From contig NZ_JABBPN010000003.1 of assembly GCF_012933385.1 (NCBI RefSeq), positions 62,001 to 126,000 on the forward strand: DNA of 64,000 bases. Reading direction: 5' to 3'. This document shows, in pieces, positions 9,034 to 19,227 of this stretch; position 1 is the stretch's first letter, and each line of letters opens with the position of its first letter. The DNA comes from Paenibacillus lemnae (GTDB lineage Bacteria > Bacillota > Bacilli > Paenibacillales > Paenibacillaceae). The notes beneath the pieces are model-generated. The model was given only the letters and a program-made list of their open reading frames with translations. It was not told the DNA's origin and made no database searches. A program made the position numbers and the translations under genes.

Positions 9034-10734
9034 ATGAACATGAGCATGTTTAAGAAAGCGGGACTTTGGGGAGCGTCGGCATTGCTGCTGATCGCTTCAG
9101 TTGGCTGCAATTCAGGGAAATCAGGAGAGAGCGGTGAGGGCACGCCAGAGCTGAGCATTTATACGCAATCCGCCACCTATGAAGGTCCTGTGGATGGATA
9201 TATGGGCAAATTCATCAAGGATAAAGTGAATGTGAAGCTGAACGTGGTTCCGAACAGTGTCGGCGGCTCTTCAAGGTTCGAAACCAAGCTGGCTACCGGT
9301 GATCTGGGTGATCTGATCTTGTTCACCTCGGCAGACGATTTCAAGAAAGCGATCGATGCCGAAGCTGTTGTGGATCTGAACGAGGAGTTGGGAAGTATGC
9401 CGAATGTGGCCCGGTTTGAAGAAGCTGTGGAACGGATGATGAACAATTTCGATGGCGTGTATGGCATTCCTACAGGAGTTGCCACCTCGAATGAAGTGCA
9501 TAAGCTGGATCCGGTCGTAATCCCATCGCTGCGATACGACTACTATGAGGAGCTGGGTACACCTGAAATCAAGGAGTACTGGGACTTCTACGATGTGATT
9601 AAACAGATGGTCAAAGACCATCCAACCACAGAGAGCGGGGACCGCTTCTATGGATTATCCCTGTTCAGTGAATGGGATGGTAACTCGGTCGGTATGGCAA
9701 CCAAAGTTGCTGAAGCCTACGGATATTCGAACACTGATGGTGTGAACCGATATAACTTCATTATGCCGCATGCCACTGAAGATAAAATCGAGAATTTGCT
9801 GGCAGAAGACAGCTATTATCTGAAATCACTGGATTGGTTTAATCAGTTTTATCAAGATGGCATGCTGGACGAAGATTCCGTATCCCAGACCTGGGCGGAC
9901 TTTTTGAAGAAAGCGGAGAAGGGACAATCGGCCATCTGGTTATTCGGCTATATGGGCAACCTGAATTTCAACCCGATGAATCAGGAGCTGGTAGAACAGG
10001 GGAAAGGCTACAAGCGGATTCCGTTTGCCGAGCTTAAAGCTGCTGAAGCGAAGACTGCTACGATAGGCAGCAACTGGTTCTGGGCGTTGTCATCCAGCAC
10101 CAAGAACAAGGAAGCAGCACTCAAGCTTCTGGACTTCTTCTATTCAGATGAGGGTGCACTGGGTTATCATTTGGGACCTCAAGGCTTGTTCTGGGATGTG
10201 AATGAGAGCGGCGAGCCGGTTGTAACGGATCTTGGCAATGCACCTTACGAAACGGCAGTTCCAGAAGAATGGGGCGGAGGAAAAGTAGACGATACGCTGA
10301 AAATGATGTTCAATGGAGCGGCTCTGGATCAGAACGTGATTAGTCCGGTGTTCAATGCGCCAATGAACAAAACAGCTTGGAAATCCTATTTGGAGGATAA
10401 CGCCAAGCTGCTGGATAAAAATTGGACGGAGCATTATGACGGTGCGCTGTCCGCGAAGGAATATATGGTGAAGAATGATATGGTTGCTCCTTATACGGTC
10501 GTAGCTGTACCGAACTTTCAGTTCGACGATCAATTGGCTGTAAAACGCGATCAGGTCGGATCGATCATCAAGGAACTGTCCTGGAAGATGATTTACGCCA
10601 AGAACGATGCGGAGTTTGAAGCGCTCAAAAAAGAAATGATCCAAAAAGCCAAGAGCCTGGGGTACGATGATGTCGTAGCCTTTGAGGAAGAAGCCGCGAA
10701 AGTCTGGTTCGAAGCACGCAAAGCGGTCAATTAA
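9034..10734 (+). CDS. Extracellular sugar-binding lipoprotein of ABC transporter
   Basis: 566 residues. ATG 9034 is preceded by GGGAGG with correct spacing; an in-frame start at 8983 would lie inside the permease gene. A signal peptide ends in IASVGC, and the Cys is the expected lipid anchor. The mature part is a long LplA/YtcQ-type substrate receptor rich in acidic and aromatic residues. It follows its permeases directly and precedes the AraC-type regulator at 10779, completing a binding-protein/permease/regulator arrangement. Ligand unknown; probably an oligosaccharide released by the enzymes encoded downstream. Confidence 0.92.
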   Translation: MNMSMFKKAGLWGASALLLIASVGCNSGKSGESGEGTPELSIYTQSATYEGPVDGYMGKFIKDKVNVKLNVVPNSVGGSSRFETKLATGDLGDLILFTSADDFKKAIDAEAVVDLNEELGSMPNVARFEEAVERMMNNFDGVYGIPTGVATSNEVHKLDPVVIPSLRYDYYEELGTPEIKEYWDFYDVIKQMVKDHPTTESGDRFYGLSLFSEWDGNSVGMATKVAEAYGYSNTDGVNRYNFIMPHATEDKIENLLAEDSYYLKSLDWFNQFYQDGMLDEDSVSQTWADFLKKAEKGQSAIWLFGYMGNLNFNPMNQELVEQGKGYKRIPFAELKAAEAKTATIGSNWFWALSSSTKNKEAALKLLDFFYSDEGALGYHLGPQGLFWDVNESGEPVVTDLGNAPYETAVPEEWGGGKVDDTLKMMFNGAALDQNVISPVFNAPMNKTAWKSYLEDNAKLLDKNWTEHYDGALSAKEYMVKNDMVAPYTVVAVPNFQFDDQLAVKRDQVGSIIKELSWKMIYAKNDAEFEALKKEMIQKAKSLGYDDVVAFEEEAAKVWFEARKAVN

Positions 10735-10778
10735 AATGTTCAAGGGCTGCGCTCTACAGGCTTAAGGAGGCATGCGCA

Positions 10779-12218
10779 GTGATGAAGATGATTATAGTTG
10801 ACGATGAACGGGCCGGCCGGGAAGGGCTGATGGATTTTATCGACTGGCGCACGGATTACGGTATTGAAATCACCGGAACCGCAGCGAACGGTCAGGAGGG
10901 ATATGAGCTCTACCGGTCCGTTCAACCGGATATTGTGCTGACAGATATTAAAATGCCGATCATGAATGGAATCACAATGGCTGAGAAAATAAGGGCATCC
11001 GACAAGACCGTCAAGATTGCCCTGTTGTCCGCGTACAGCGAATTTAAGTATGCACAGCAGGCGGTAAAGATGGGGGTCGACGATTATCTGCTCAAGCCGA
11101 TTGAAGAATCGGAGCTGCGTAAGATGATGGACCGGATGACATCCGAGATGCTGGATCATAGAGAGCGTCAGCACTCCAGACAGTATTTTCTCGATATTCT
11201 GGGCGGGAAGAAGGAGGATTACGCTGCGTTAAGCGGATATTCCTATCAGGTTTTTGTTCTAGGGAAGGAACCTGAACTGAAATTCAACGCCAGCGGAATG
11301 TGGTTGATGGAATTCTATGAAGGGGTGAACGTTGGCATTGCAAGGTATGAGTCCGTCGATCCAGCCGCAGGTTTTCACAATTCAGCCCGTGAAGGCTTTG
11401 AAGTAAGGTACGCCGGAAGCCGGGTTCAGGGCCCGGAAGAGATCCGGCGCAGTTATAAAGAAGCGGTTCTAACGCAGTATATTGGTTTTTATTGGGAGCT
11501 TAAAGAACTGGAATATGCTCAAGTCGTCAGACGGCGGGATCAATGGAGCACGCATGAAGCAGAGATCCAGCAAGAGCTGATGAAGCTGTCTGACGACATC
11601 CGGGCTGCGGTAAATGGCCTGGACCGATCCAAGGTCCAGGCCGCCGTTCACCGGACTCTTCATTACTTGTCGCACAACCAAGGCCTTGATCCGGCATATG
11701 TAGAGGATTTTATCATGCGGCTTGCCTCCAGGATGGCCGAGGAATTTGCCGGTCTGAACGATATCAAGGATTCATTGTGGGAACTCCGTATATCTCTGCA
11801 CGAATTGGAGCATTTCCGCCAGGTCAAAGGCATACTGAGCGGATGGCTGATGATGTTGACGGACAAGGCAGAAGAGAAACAGCGAAAATCCGATACCACG
11901 ATTGTACAGACGGTCATCGGAATAATCGACCAGGAATATGACCGGGATATCGGTCTGCGAACGATCGCAGAACGGGTATATCTCACCCCCAATTACCTCG
12001 GGAATATCTTCCGGCAGGAGACCGGTATGTATTTCAATGATTATCTGGCCAGCCTGCGTATGAAAAAAGCTGCAGAGCTTCTGGTGGCGGGAGCGGATAA
12101 AGTCGCAGACATCGGGGAGGCGGTCGGGATGACCAGCACCTCATATTTTAGTTCTTTATTCAAGAAGACTTTTGGCGTTACGCCGAAGGAGTACCGGAGG
12201 TATTACCGGAAGCAGTGA
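10779..12218 (+). CDS. YesN-type response regulator, receiver plus AraC-family DNA-binding domain
   Basis: 479 residues; AAGGAGG lies 8 bases before GTG 10779 (ATG 10782 is an equally possible start). The receiver domain (1-125) has the acidic pair DDER near the N-terminus, phospho-acceptor Asp56 in VLTDIKMP, and Lys in DDYLLKP. A variable linker follows, then two AraC helix-turn-helix motifs at the C-terminus (NYLGNIFRQETGMYF and STSYFSSLFKKTFGV). It is presumably phosphorylated by the YesM kinase at 5083 and activates the transporter and lyase genes around it (inference from position). Confidence 0.94.
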   Translation: MMKMIIVDDERAGREGLMDFIDWRTDYGIEITGTAANGQEGYELYRSVQPDIVLTDIKMPIMNGITMAEKIRASDKTVKIALLSAYSEFKYAQQAVKMGVDDYLLKPIEESELRKMMDRMTSEMLDHRERQHSRQYFLDILGGKKEDYAALSGYSYQVFVLGKEPELKFNASGMWLMEFYEGVNVGIARYESVDPAAGFHNSAREGFEVRYAGSRVQGPEEIRRSYKEAVLTQYIGFYWELKELEYAQVVRRRDQWSTHEAEIQQELMKLSDDIRAAVNGLDRSKVQAAVHRTLHYLSHNQGLDPAYVEDFIMRLASRMAEEFAGLNDIKDSLWELRISLHELEHFRQVKGILSGWLMMLTDKAEEKQRKSDTTIVQTVIGIIDQEYDRDIGLRTIAERVYLTPNYLGNIFRQETGMYFNDYLASLRMKKAAELLVAGADKVADIGEAVGMTSTSYFSSLFKKTFGVTPKEYRRYYRKQ

Positions 12219-12272
12219 TCAGCTTATCCGGTGTATGACCGGCTGTAATTTCGTGATGTGAGGAGTGTCACC

Positions 12273-15200
12273 GTGAATGAAACTTCGACTGTATTAACGA
12301 TGATCGATGTCATGAAATGGGATTGCTTGGAGCCGCAGGCAGCGGAAGGTTCGCTGCCTGCACCTCTGTTGAAGCTTGAATCAGAAAGCGCTGTCATTCT
12401 GCGATATCCAGGCATTCATCTGGATAATCACTGGGTGCAGCACGGTTTCGTCAGCCGTAACGAATGTAGTGTGGATCTACGGGGTTGGTATGCGCTGGAG
12501 ATCACGGCTGAGCTGCCGCAGAACCAAGTGGTAGAGCTGCAGGCCGAAGTAGGTCTGCTGCGAGATGTAAGTCCGCTGCCGGAAAAAACAGAATACATTT
12601 CTTCCAGATGCCTGGCTGCCGGAAACGGAAGCGGTGTCAGCGTGATCACATTTCCTTTGAGTCATTTTGACGATGACAAGGCGCTGTCCGGGAAATGGAA
12701 GTTTGTCCGTTCGGTCCGGCTGTCCCTCAAGGACCAGGATGCGAAGGAACGCGGCACGGTCTCCATTCGGCAAATCCGGTTTGTACGGAGACCTGCGTTA
12801 TATGTAGAGACCCCGGTCTATTCACAGGCAGTTTCTGCGGGAGAAACAGCCAGCTATCCGGTTATATTACATAACTGTACAGGTGAAGTACTGCCGGTAG
12901 TGATCTCCCGGGAAAAATACGGCTGGGAATGTATGCAGGTGAATGTTGAACCTGCATCGTGTGTGCTTGAACCTTGGGGGACGCAGGAGATTTCAATACA
13001 GGTTGAAGTTTCAGAACGTGTGGCCCCGGGCGGTCATGAGGTACAGAAACTCACACTGGCTCCGGGAGGCCGGGGAGAACATGCAGAACAGCTGACCCTG
13101 ATTACGCTGCGCAAGCTTCCTCATCCTTATATCAAGCATACGCCGGATGGATGGGATGAGGTCAGACGCAATATCGAGGAGTATGACTGGATCAAGGAGC
13201 TGTTTCAACAATATGAACAGCGTGCGGACCGCTGGATTGTGCCTGATCTTGAAACCGGTCCTTTCCTGTTCCGCAGCCATCATGCCAACGAGGCGGAGAA
13301 TGCAGTGATTGTCTGGAAGCTGTCTGGCCGCAGAGAACTCGCGGAAAAAGCGGCAGCTTTCCTCAGGAAGCTGGTGGACCCGGAAAGGGGATACCCGCGG
13401 ACTCTGCAGGCCTGTCACCAGGAGCTGGTTCATGAAGGCGAGTTCTTCAAGCATGCAGCGGTGGTGTACGACCTGCTGGCGGATACGGATCTGCTGACAG
13501 TCGAAGATCATCATCATGTCCAGCATTCCTTCCGTCTGTTTATGAACCTGATCGACTATGCGCTGTCCCTGGGAGATATTTCGAACTGGACGATTGGCGA
13601 AATGATCGGTGCCCTGTACTGCAGCCAGGCGCTGCAGGATCTGGAGAGAATGAACCGGTTCCTGTTCGGTACCGGCGGCTTCACGGATCATCTGTCGACA
13701 GGCACGCTGGATGACGGCTGGTGGTTTGAATGCTCCGTGGGCTATAACCTGATGTCGGCCGGCTTGTTTACCGAGGTTGTGCAGAGCTGCATACCATGGG
13801 GCATGAACCTTGCCGATCAGTGGGTGCCAGCCCAATACTCTGATCAGATCACACCTGGACGCAAGTCGGAAATCGACGGGCTGTGCCAGGAGGTTTGGGG
13901 TCCAAGACATCAGAATTACCGCTCTATCACCCAGCTGTGGGACAGTCTGCTTCCCTTTGCCGATTACCGCGGAATTCTGTTCGGTATTAATGATTCGGCG
14001 GAATCGAAGCTGCCCGGCATCTCCGAAAGAGGGTATCTTGACGGCCGCTATGATCTGGCCTATTACCTCTACCGCAAACCGGAGTATGCGGATGTTCTTC
14101 TGAGCTGTAATCTGGAAGACCGGGATCTCCTGTATGCTGTTCCGAACCCTGCTTCCAGCGATTCCAAGATGTATCTTACATCCTCCTGCGCGGACAATGC
14201 GGGCGTGGCGGTACTGCGGTCGAAGACGGAAGAGCGGGAACCTCGGGAACAGATTCAGGCTGTAGTCAAGTACGGCACACATGGAGGTGCGCATGGCCAT
14301 TATGACCGTTTAAGCCTGCTGTCCATTATGCGTTACGGCCGAAGCTTCTATAATCCCCAAAACATATGGTACAGCTATCATACCTTTATGTATAAATTTT
14401 ACGTCCAGACTTCCATCACTCATAACATGGTGGTGGTGGACCGGAAACAGCAGGATCCCGTCGAAGGAAGCCGGCTCTTGTTTCACACAGGCAGTTTGTT
14501 TCAAGCCTGCGCGGTGGAGAACAAGGCCAGATGGTCTTATCCGCCGTACGGGGGATGGCGGGTTGAAGACGAGAGTACCTTCGCGGAACGGGCCTGGAAT
14601 GAAGGGCGCTGGATGCCGGTTCCACAGAACGAACCGGAGTATTCGAAGCGAACAGGCTTTACAGAGACGGTTCTGGGACGGAGATTAACCGTCGTTACCG
14701 ATGATTATGTTGTCCTGTTCGATTATGTGTCCGGTGAGCAGGAGCATGAATACGATTGTCTGTTCCACTGTAAAGGGCTGGTTGGCCTGGAGGGGGAAGA
14801 GCTGCAGCTTGCACGGCGCACCGAGCAGTTCGATACTGATCCGTTGAACAGTGCCCAGTTTATTACAGACTGCGAGTGGTATGACACGAAAGGGCCAGTG
14901 AAAGCGCGATTCAAGACGGGTTTTGGTCCGGAGTACGATCACCGTGCAAACCGTACGGTAAACAACGAGGAGGGGCCTCTGTCGATTGACCATTACACCC
15001 TGTGGCCGCCTGAGGCAGAGTTTATGGTCGGCAATGACCCTGAAATGTATAAGGTGGATAAGCGTCTGTATTATCAGATTATCGGGGACGGGAAGGTGCT
15101 GGCCGAAGGCAAATTTGGTGCCTGGATCTTCGGCCGGGATGATCTTGATCTGCCTCTTGAAGGCGTGCGCTCTCTGGAGCTGCGTGTCCGTACAGAGGAG

Positions 15201-15794
15201 GGTGTTGGAGACAACGGCCTGCCGAAAACCTCGGAGAAAACTATTTTCTGGGGAGATCCCCATCTAATTACCGAATCCGGGGATACCGTGTATCTGGCAG
15301 ATCTGCCGCTGGTGACAGAAAATACGGATCCGGGCAGCGGCGTTGGCGTTGATTATTTCGGAGGACCTGTGAAGCTCCACCTCAAGCCGTTTAACCGGGC
15401 CATCCCGGCGAATCCGGCGAATACGGAGCGCGAAGGCGTCATTCGCGTGGACCTTGGCGGTATAGGAGCTGCACGTCTGGTGACGTCCATCGGCGGCGAT
15501 TATCCGCTCGGAGACGAAACGCAAAGACGCAAAATACTGAGTGCCCGCAGTACTGGGAAAACGGCGAGATTTGTCACGGTCATTGAGCCTTATGAAGAAC
15601 AGCCGGTCATTCGTTCGGCACGGGCCAGCTCCGCGGATGAGGTTGAGGTAAGACTTGCGGATGGAAGAGTCCAGACCTTAAGTGTCACCGGCTTTGATGC
15701 CGAGCAGGCGGACACGCGTCTCGTGGTTACGGAGACGGATGGAGCAGGCCGCGTACTGCGCCGAGAAAGCAGTACAGCCAAATTAAATCTATAG
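12273..15794 (+). CDS. Heparinase II/III-family polysaccharide lyase (large, multidomain)
   Basis: 1173 residues; GTG 12273 is preceded by GTGAGGAG, which favours it over GTG 12258. No signal peptide is visible. Regions: an N-terminal beta domain (about 1-175), an Ig-like NEW3/CARDB-type domain (about 180-275), a helical toroid (about 280-600) and a C-terminal beta-sandwich carrying the heparinase II/III signature GTHGGAHGHYDRLSLL near residue 667, whose His and Tyr are the expected catalytic/metal residues. Such enzymes cleave uronic-acid polysaccharides by beta-elimination. It is much longer than typical family members (600-800 residues) owing to N- and C-terminal additions. It follows the regulator gene directly, probably co-transcribed. 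Heparin, chondroitin, hyaluronan or alginate-like substrates cannot be told apart. Confidence 0.85.
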   Translation: MNETSTVLTMIDVMKWDCLEPQAAEGSLPAPLLKLESESAVILRYPGIHLDNHWVQHGFVSRNECSVDLRGWYALEITAELPQNQVVELQAEVGLLRDVSPLPEKTEYISSRCLAAGNGSGVSVITFPLSHFDDDKALSGKWKFVRSVRLSLKDQDAKERGTVSIRQIRFVRRPALYVETPVYSQAVSAGETASYPVILHNCTGEVLPVVISREKYGWECMQVNVEPASCVLEPWGTQEISIQVEVSERVAPGGHEVQKLTLAPGGRGEHAEQLTLITLRKLPHPYIKHTPDGWDEVRRNIEEYDWIKELFQQYEQRADRWIVPDLETGPFLFRSHHANEAENAVIVWKLSGRRELAEKAAAFLRKLVDPERGYPRTLQACHQELVHEGEFFKHAAVVYDLLADTDLLTVEDHHHVQHSFRLFMNLIDYALSLGDISNWTIGEMIGALYCSQALQDLERMNRFLFGTGGFTDHLSTGTLDDGWWFECSVGYNLMSAGLFTEVVQSCIPWGMNLADQWVPAQYSDQITPGRKSEIDGLCQEVWGPRHQNYRSITQLWDSLLPFADYRGILFGINDSAESKLPGISERGYLDGRYDLAYYLYRKPEYADVLLSCNLEDRDLLYAVPNPASSDSKMYLTSSCADNAGVAVLRSKTEEREPREQIQAVVKYGTHGGAHGHYDRLSLLSIMRYGRSFYNPQNIWYSYHTFMYKFYVQTSITHNMVVVDRKQQDPVEGSRLLFHTGSLFQACAVENKARWSYPPYGGWRVEDESTFAERAWNEGRWMPVPQNEPEYSKRTGFTETVLGRRLTVVTDDYVVLFDYVSGEQEHEYDCLFHCKGLVGLEGEELQLARRTEQFDTDPLNSAQFITDCEWYDTKGPVKARFKTGFGPEYDHRANRTVNNEEGPLSIDHYTLWPPEAEFMVGNDPEMYKVDKRLYYQIIGDGKVLAEGKFGAWIFGRDDLDLPLEGVRSLELRVRTEEGVGDNGLPKTSEKTIFWGDPHLITESGDTVYLADLPLVTENTDPGSGVGVDYFGGPVKLHLKPFNRAIPANPANTEREGVIRVDLGGIGAARLVTSIGGDYPLGDETQRRKILSARSTGKTARFVTVIEPYEEQPVIRSARASSADEVEVRLADGRVQTLSVTGFDAEQADTRLVVTETDGAGRVLRRESSTAKLNL

Positions 15795-15821
15795 ACATGT
15801 AATTAAGATTTTACCCTCTAC

Positions 15822-15988
15822 AGCGGAGGTGACAAGTGATTCTGAAGAAGCGGTAGCGTCCGCCTGAAAGCTTTCCAAAGGAAAGCTAGCATCGTAAGCC
15901 TAAGCTTTGTCTCCGAAATGCCTCAATGGAACATAAATTCAAGCATTTTGGAGACAACAGCGGTCGTAAGAACACTTGCCATCACAGC
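15822..15988 (+). ncRNA. Candidate structured leader RNA between two lyase genes
   Basis: The 247-base gap between two large lyase genes folds into nested stems. A 15-bp helix pairs 15907-15921 with 15943-15957 with one G-T pair, which would be intact in RNA. A perfect 8-bp hairpin with an AAA loop lies at 15869-15887. A small GCGG/CCGC hairpin spans 15850-15863. An imperfect closing helix joins 15822-15844 to 15969-15988 (CAAGTG with CACTTG at its core). No ORF is present. I do not recognise a known riboswitch class. A DNA-level palindromic repeat element is the alternative. Confidence 0.4.
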
Positions 15989-16041
15989 TATTAGACAGGT
16001 AACTGTTAATTACATTCTATCCAGAAGGGCGGAATGAAGAT

Positions 16042-19000
16042 ATGACATCGGACATACAGCATCCGGCCAAGCTTCGGACGCTCATTCAACAAGCGGAGAC
16101 GCTGCTGGAGACCAGAGGAGATTTCTTTACAGAGGGAGCGAAGCTTGCGCTCATCGATTCACTGCAGCTGGCGAAGTCTGCACTTGAGGGAAAGGGCGGG
16201 CAGCCTTTCGTCCGGAACCGGGAGTTTCTTGTCCCGCGTGAGGATGAAGATATTCAGTTTGCATCAAAAAGATATACGATGGTGCCTCCATTTGCTGAGG
16301 ACCGGACCGTGTTTACCTATTATGGGCTGGAGCCTGCCCTGGAATGGTTCGAGAAGCAGGATGTACTGCGGAACGGCGCTGAATGTCTCCCGGCCAAGGC
16401 AGCCTTCGTGCTGGAGAAGGCCCGCAGTCTTCTGGTAGAGACAGAGACCGGGAACGTTGTCGGACAGTATGACGCTGCGCTGGCAGCGGAGCTGGAGCGA
16501 TCGATGGAGGCGCTGAGCCGGGCGATAGAAATGCTGGAACCGGTGACAAGCGGAGATGAAGCGGCCCGGAGGATTGTGGATGTCTATAATCGCCTGCGTG
16601 GTTTCCGGCAGTCCCGGCGCCTGCGTACAGATTTGGATCCGCAGTCTTCCTTATATCTGACTGTGGAGGGACTGGAGGATTTGAAGACAGCCGTAACCTC
16701 CCAGCCTTTGGTCCGCGCACAGTATGACCGGATCAAAAAGCTGACCGAAATGTATACATTAGAGGATTTGCAGCGGGCAGTTAGCGGCATGCTGAACGGC
16801 CCAGCTGATTACGAGGAGCTGAACCGGCATTTCTATCTGTGGAGCTCCACGGATAAAATCGTCAACTTCAAGGTACCATCCGGTGCCGTGAAAGGCACTT
16901 TGTCTTTTATTCTTCCGGCAGAGGAGAATCAGCAGGATGGCCTTGGGCATGTATGGATCGACGATCTGGAGATCCTCACGGCCAGCGGTGCCAGTCTAGA
17001 TATCCAGAACGGGGGCTTCGACGAAGGGGAAGAGGGGCCGGACTGCTGGAGAGCAGAGCCGATACAAGGCGAGCCGATCTTCATGTGGGAGAAGCGCTAT
17101 CCATTCTGTGGAGGCGGCAGTGGCGGTCCGGTTAATCCGTCTTCAGAGGCATCCCGAAGTACCGGTAACCATCAGAACCGTTCACTCTATATTTGTAACC
17201 CGGGTCCTAACGATGAGGGAGCGTGGACGTATACGCGGAAGTTTGATGTGCAGGGAGGAACCGGCTGTACCCTGACATTCGCCGCCAAACTGGACGGCAA
17301 GTTCAGGAAGGGATTGAAGGTGCTCATCTCGTTCTTCGATGAACAGGGCGGTTCCGCGGGTGAGTTTACGTATTTCTTCAACAGGAAGTCCTCTATTCCC
17401 GGCGGCCGTTTTCAGCTGGCCATGCAGGCTGATGCGATCCAGTATGCCGTGACCGGAAACCGAAGCTATGCCGAGAAAGTCAAACTGGCTATGCTGTATA
17501 CCCTGAACGACTTTTCTCAAGGGGCAGAGCACTGGCTCGTCACCAATCTGCGCCCGGAAGGAAGCGACGCCTATGGAGCAGTGCAGGGCGGGCGGATGAT
17601 GTCCGTCATGGCGGCCAGCTATTCGCTGATTCGTTCGGCCGATGTGTTCAGCGCAGAGGAGAAGGAGCGGCTGTATGCACTGGTGGAATTTATGCTGCGC
17701 TACTTGCTGGATTTGAGGGACCGGACCGAATGGACGCCTGAAGAGGCTCAGCGGGGCTGCAGCAATTGGCAGACCGACATGTGTGCCGGCACGGGATTGA
17801 TGATGATGGCGATGACGGATTTTCCGAACCGCATGACGTGGCTGAACAATGCGAATGCCATCTTGAAGGCTCAGCTGGAGCTGAATGTGAACCCTGACGC
17901 CTCCTGGCCGGAATCCATCCGCTACCACCACGCGTCACTCGAACGGTTCGCGGGATATGCCAAGGTGCTGAAAAATGTAACCGGTGAAGACTGGTTCCAA
18001 ACCACGCCATTAACCCGGATGTTCAGTTACGGTATCGATATGCAGACCCCGGGATACGATTTTTTTGATGGAAAGATCAGTACGCCGCCATTCGGAGATC
18101 ATGCGCTGGGCGGAGGGGAAGAGTTCGGGTACTTTGCCGTGTTCCTGTCGGATATTGCTCAAGTTGACAAGGAACTGGGAGACCGGATGTATCATACCTG
18201 GGTGAAGGCCGGCCGGCCGTTCAAGAGGACGGGGCCGGAGGGCGTGGTGCTGGAGAATCTGCTATCCAAGGTAGACACCTATCAGCCTGAACAGAAGCTT
18301 GAACTGAAATCCGAAGCCGGGTACCCGGATGCGGGCATTACGGTTTTCCGCAAGAACTTCGGCAGCCGGGATCAGAGTTATTTTGCCATCATGTCCAGTC
18401 CGAAGCCGGTCGCCCATGGACATTTGGATCAGGGATCTTTCATCCTGTATAAAAACTCCGTTCCGCTGGTTATGGATTCAGGAATTGAGGGATATTTCGA
18501 CAGCAGTACGCCATGGCACATCAGTTCGTATTCTCATGCATGTCTTCAGTTTGAGACGAAACGCGAGATCCCTGAACAGGATGCGGGCGGCTCCATCAAT
18601 TTGTCTGCAGGCACCTACAGCCGGGAACGAGGCTGGGAAGACGTGCCGAAGAGCAGCCGGGTGCTGGAAGTGAGTCTGGGGGAAGAACTGGAGAGCATTT
18701 CTATCGAAATTGTAAATCCTCACGGAAGCGGAACGCATATCCGCCGCGTAACGTATGTCCGCGAACCGGACCTGTATGTTATCTGTGATGAGATTCGGGA
18801 GTTTGAAGGAAAGGTGCTGTTTAGTCTCCCGGTAGCTGCCGCGGAGTCGAAGATACAAGACAGCCGGGTGTACTCCCGGGGTGCGTATTCTGTGGACTTG
18901 GAGACCGTATTTCTGGGGCCGGTGGATTCCATTACGCTGGAACAGGGCCGCACGACACCTTTCTATGAAAGGAAGAGCGGGGGGGTCTGTCTTATGGATT

Positions 19001-19227
19001 ACGTGCGGGCCGTGGCGGACAGCAGGAACGGATTTCTGACCGTACTCTATCCCAAAGAACAGGGCAAACGGGAGCTTGGCGTGACCCGCAAGCCGGACGG
19101 GAGCATAGAATTGCAGACAGAGGAGCATCAGGTTTGTCTGAATTTCCTCACAGAACAGTCCGCGGGGAACAGTGGAGTCCAGCGTCCGTTTGAGGTCTCT
19201 GTAAGCTCTAGTGTCGCGAAAAAATGA
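16042..19227 (+). CDS. Heparinase II/III-family polysaccharide lyase (second, large)
   Basis: 1061 residues without a signal peptide; ATG 16042 has AGAAGGGCGGA upstream. The N-terminal ~215 residues are helical and highly charged. A segment of about 285-450 contains two beta-rich modules resembling carbohydrate-binding domains (WIDDLEILTASG; a GG-rich loop at about residues 354-365). A helical toroid follows (about 460-760), then a heparinase II/III beta-sandwich with PVAHGHLDQGSF near residue 791, where the HGH motif matches the conserved site in the previous lyase. The two lyases share architecture but differ clearly in sequence, so they probably cut different linkages of one substrate. The leader upstream contains the candidate structured RNA. 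Confidence 0.83.
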   Translation: MTSDIQHPAKLRTLIQQAETLLETRGDFFTEGAKLALIDSLQLAKSALEGKGGQPFVRNREFLVPREDEDIQFASKRYTMVPPFAEDRTVFTYYGLEPALEWFEKQDVLRNGAECLPAKAAFVLEKARSLLVETETGNVVGQYDAALAAELERSMEALSRAIEMLEPVTSGDEAARRIVDVYNRLRGFRQSRRLRTDLDPQSSLYLTVEGLEDLKTAVTSQPLVRAQYDRIKKLTEMYTLEDLQRAVSGMLNGPADYEELNRHFYLWSSTDKIVNFKVPSGAVKGTLSFILPAEENQQDGLGHVWIDDLEILTASGASLDIQNGGFDEGEEGPDCWRAEPIQGEPIFMWEKRYPFCGGGSGGPVNPSSEASRSTGNHQNRSLYICNPGPNDEGAWTYTRKFDVQGGTGCTLTFAAKLDGKFRKGLKVLISFFDEQGGSAGEFTYFFNRKSSIPGGRFQLAMQADAIQYAVTGNRSYAEKVKLAMLYTLNDFSQGAEHWLVTNLRPEGSDAYGAVQGGRMMSVMAASYSLIRSADVFSAEEKERLYALVEFMLRYLLDLRDRTEWTPEEAQRGCSNWQTDMCAGTGLMMMAMTDFPNRMTWLNNANAILKAQLELNVNPDASWPESIRYHHASLERFAGYAKVLKNVTGEDWFQTTPLTRMFSYGIDMQTPGYDFFDGKISTPPFGDHALGGGEEFGYFAVFLSDIAQVDKELGDRMYHTWVKAGRPFKRTGPEGVVLENLLSKVDTYQPEQKLELKSEAGYPDAGITVFRKNFGSRDQSYFAIMSSPKPVAHGHLDQGSFILYKNSVPLVMDSGIEGYFDSSTPWHISSYSHACLQFETKREIPEQDAGGSINLSAGTYSRERGWEDVPKSSRVLEVSLGEELESISIEIVNPHGSGTHIRRVTYVREPDLYVICDEIREFEGKVLFSLPVAAAESKIQDSRVYSRGAYSVDLETVFLGPVDSITLEQGRTTPFYERKSGGVCLMDYVRAVADSRNGFLTVLYPKEQGKRELGVTRKPDGSIELQTEEHQVCLNFLTEQSAGNSGVQRPFEVSVSSSVAKK

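Noticed and set aside
13011-14300. Long minus-strand frame opposite the first heparinase-type lyase
   Set aside because: Shadow of a strong plus-strand gene with a conserved family motif; low-complexity His/Arg/Gln-rich product.
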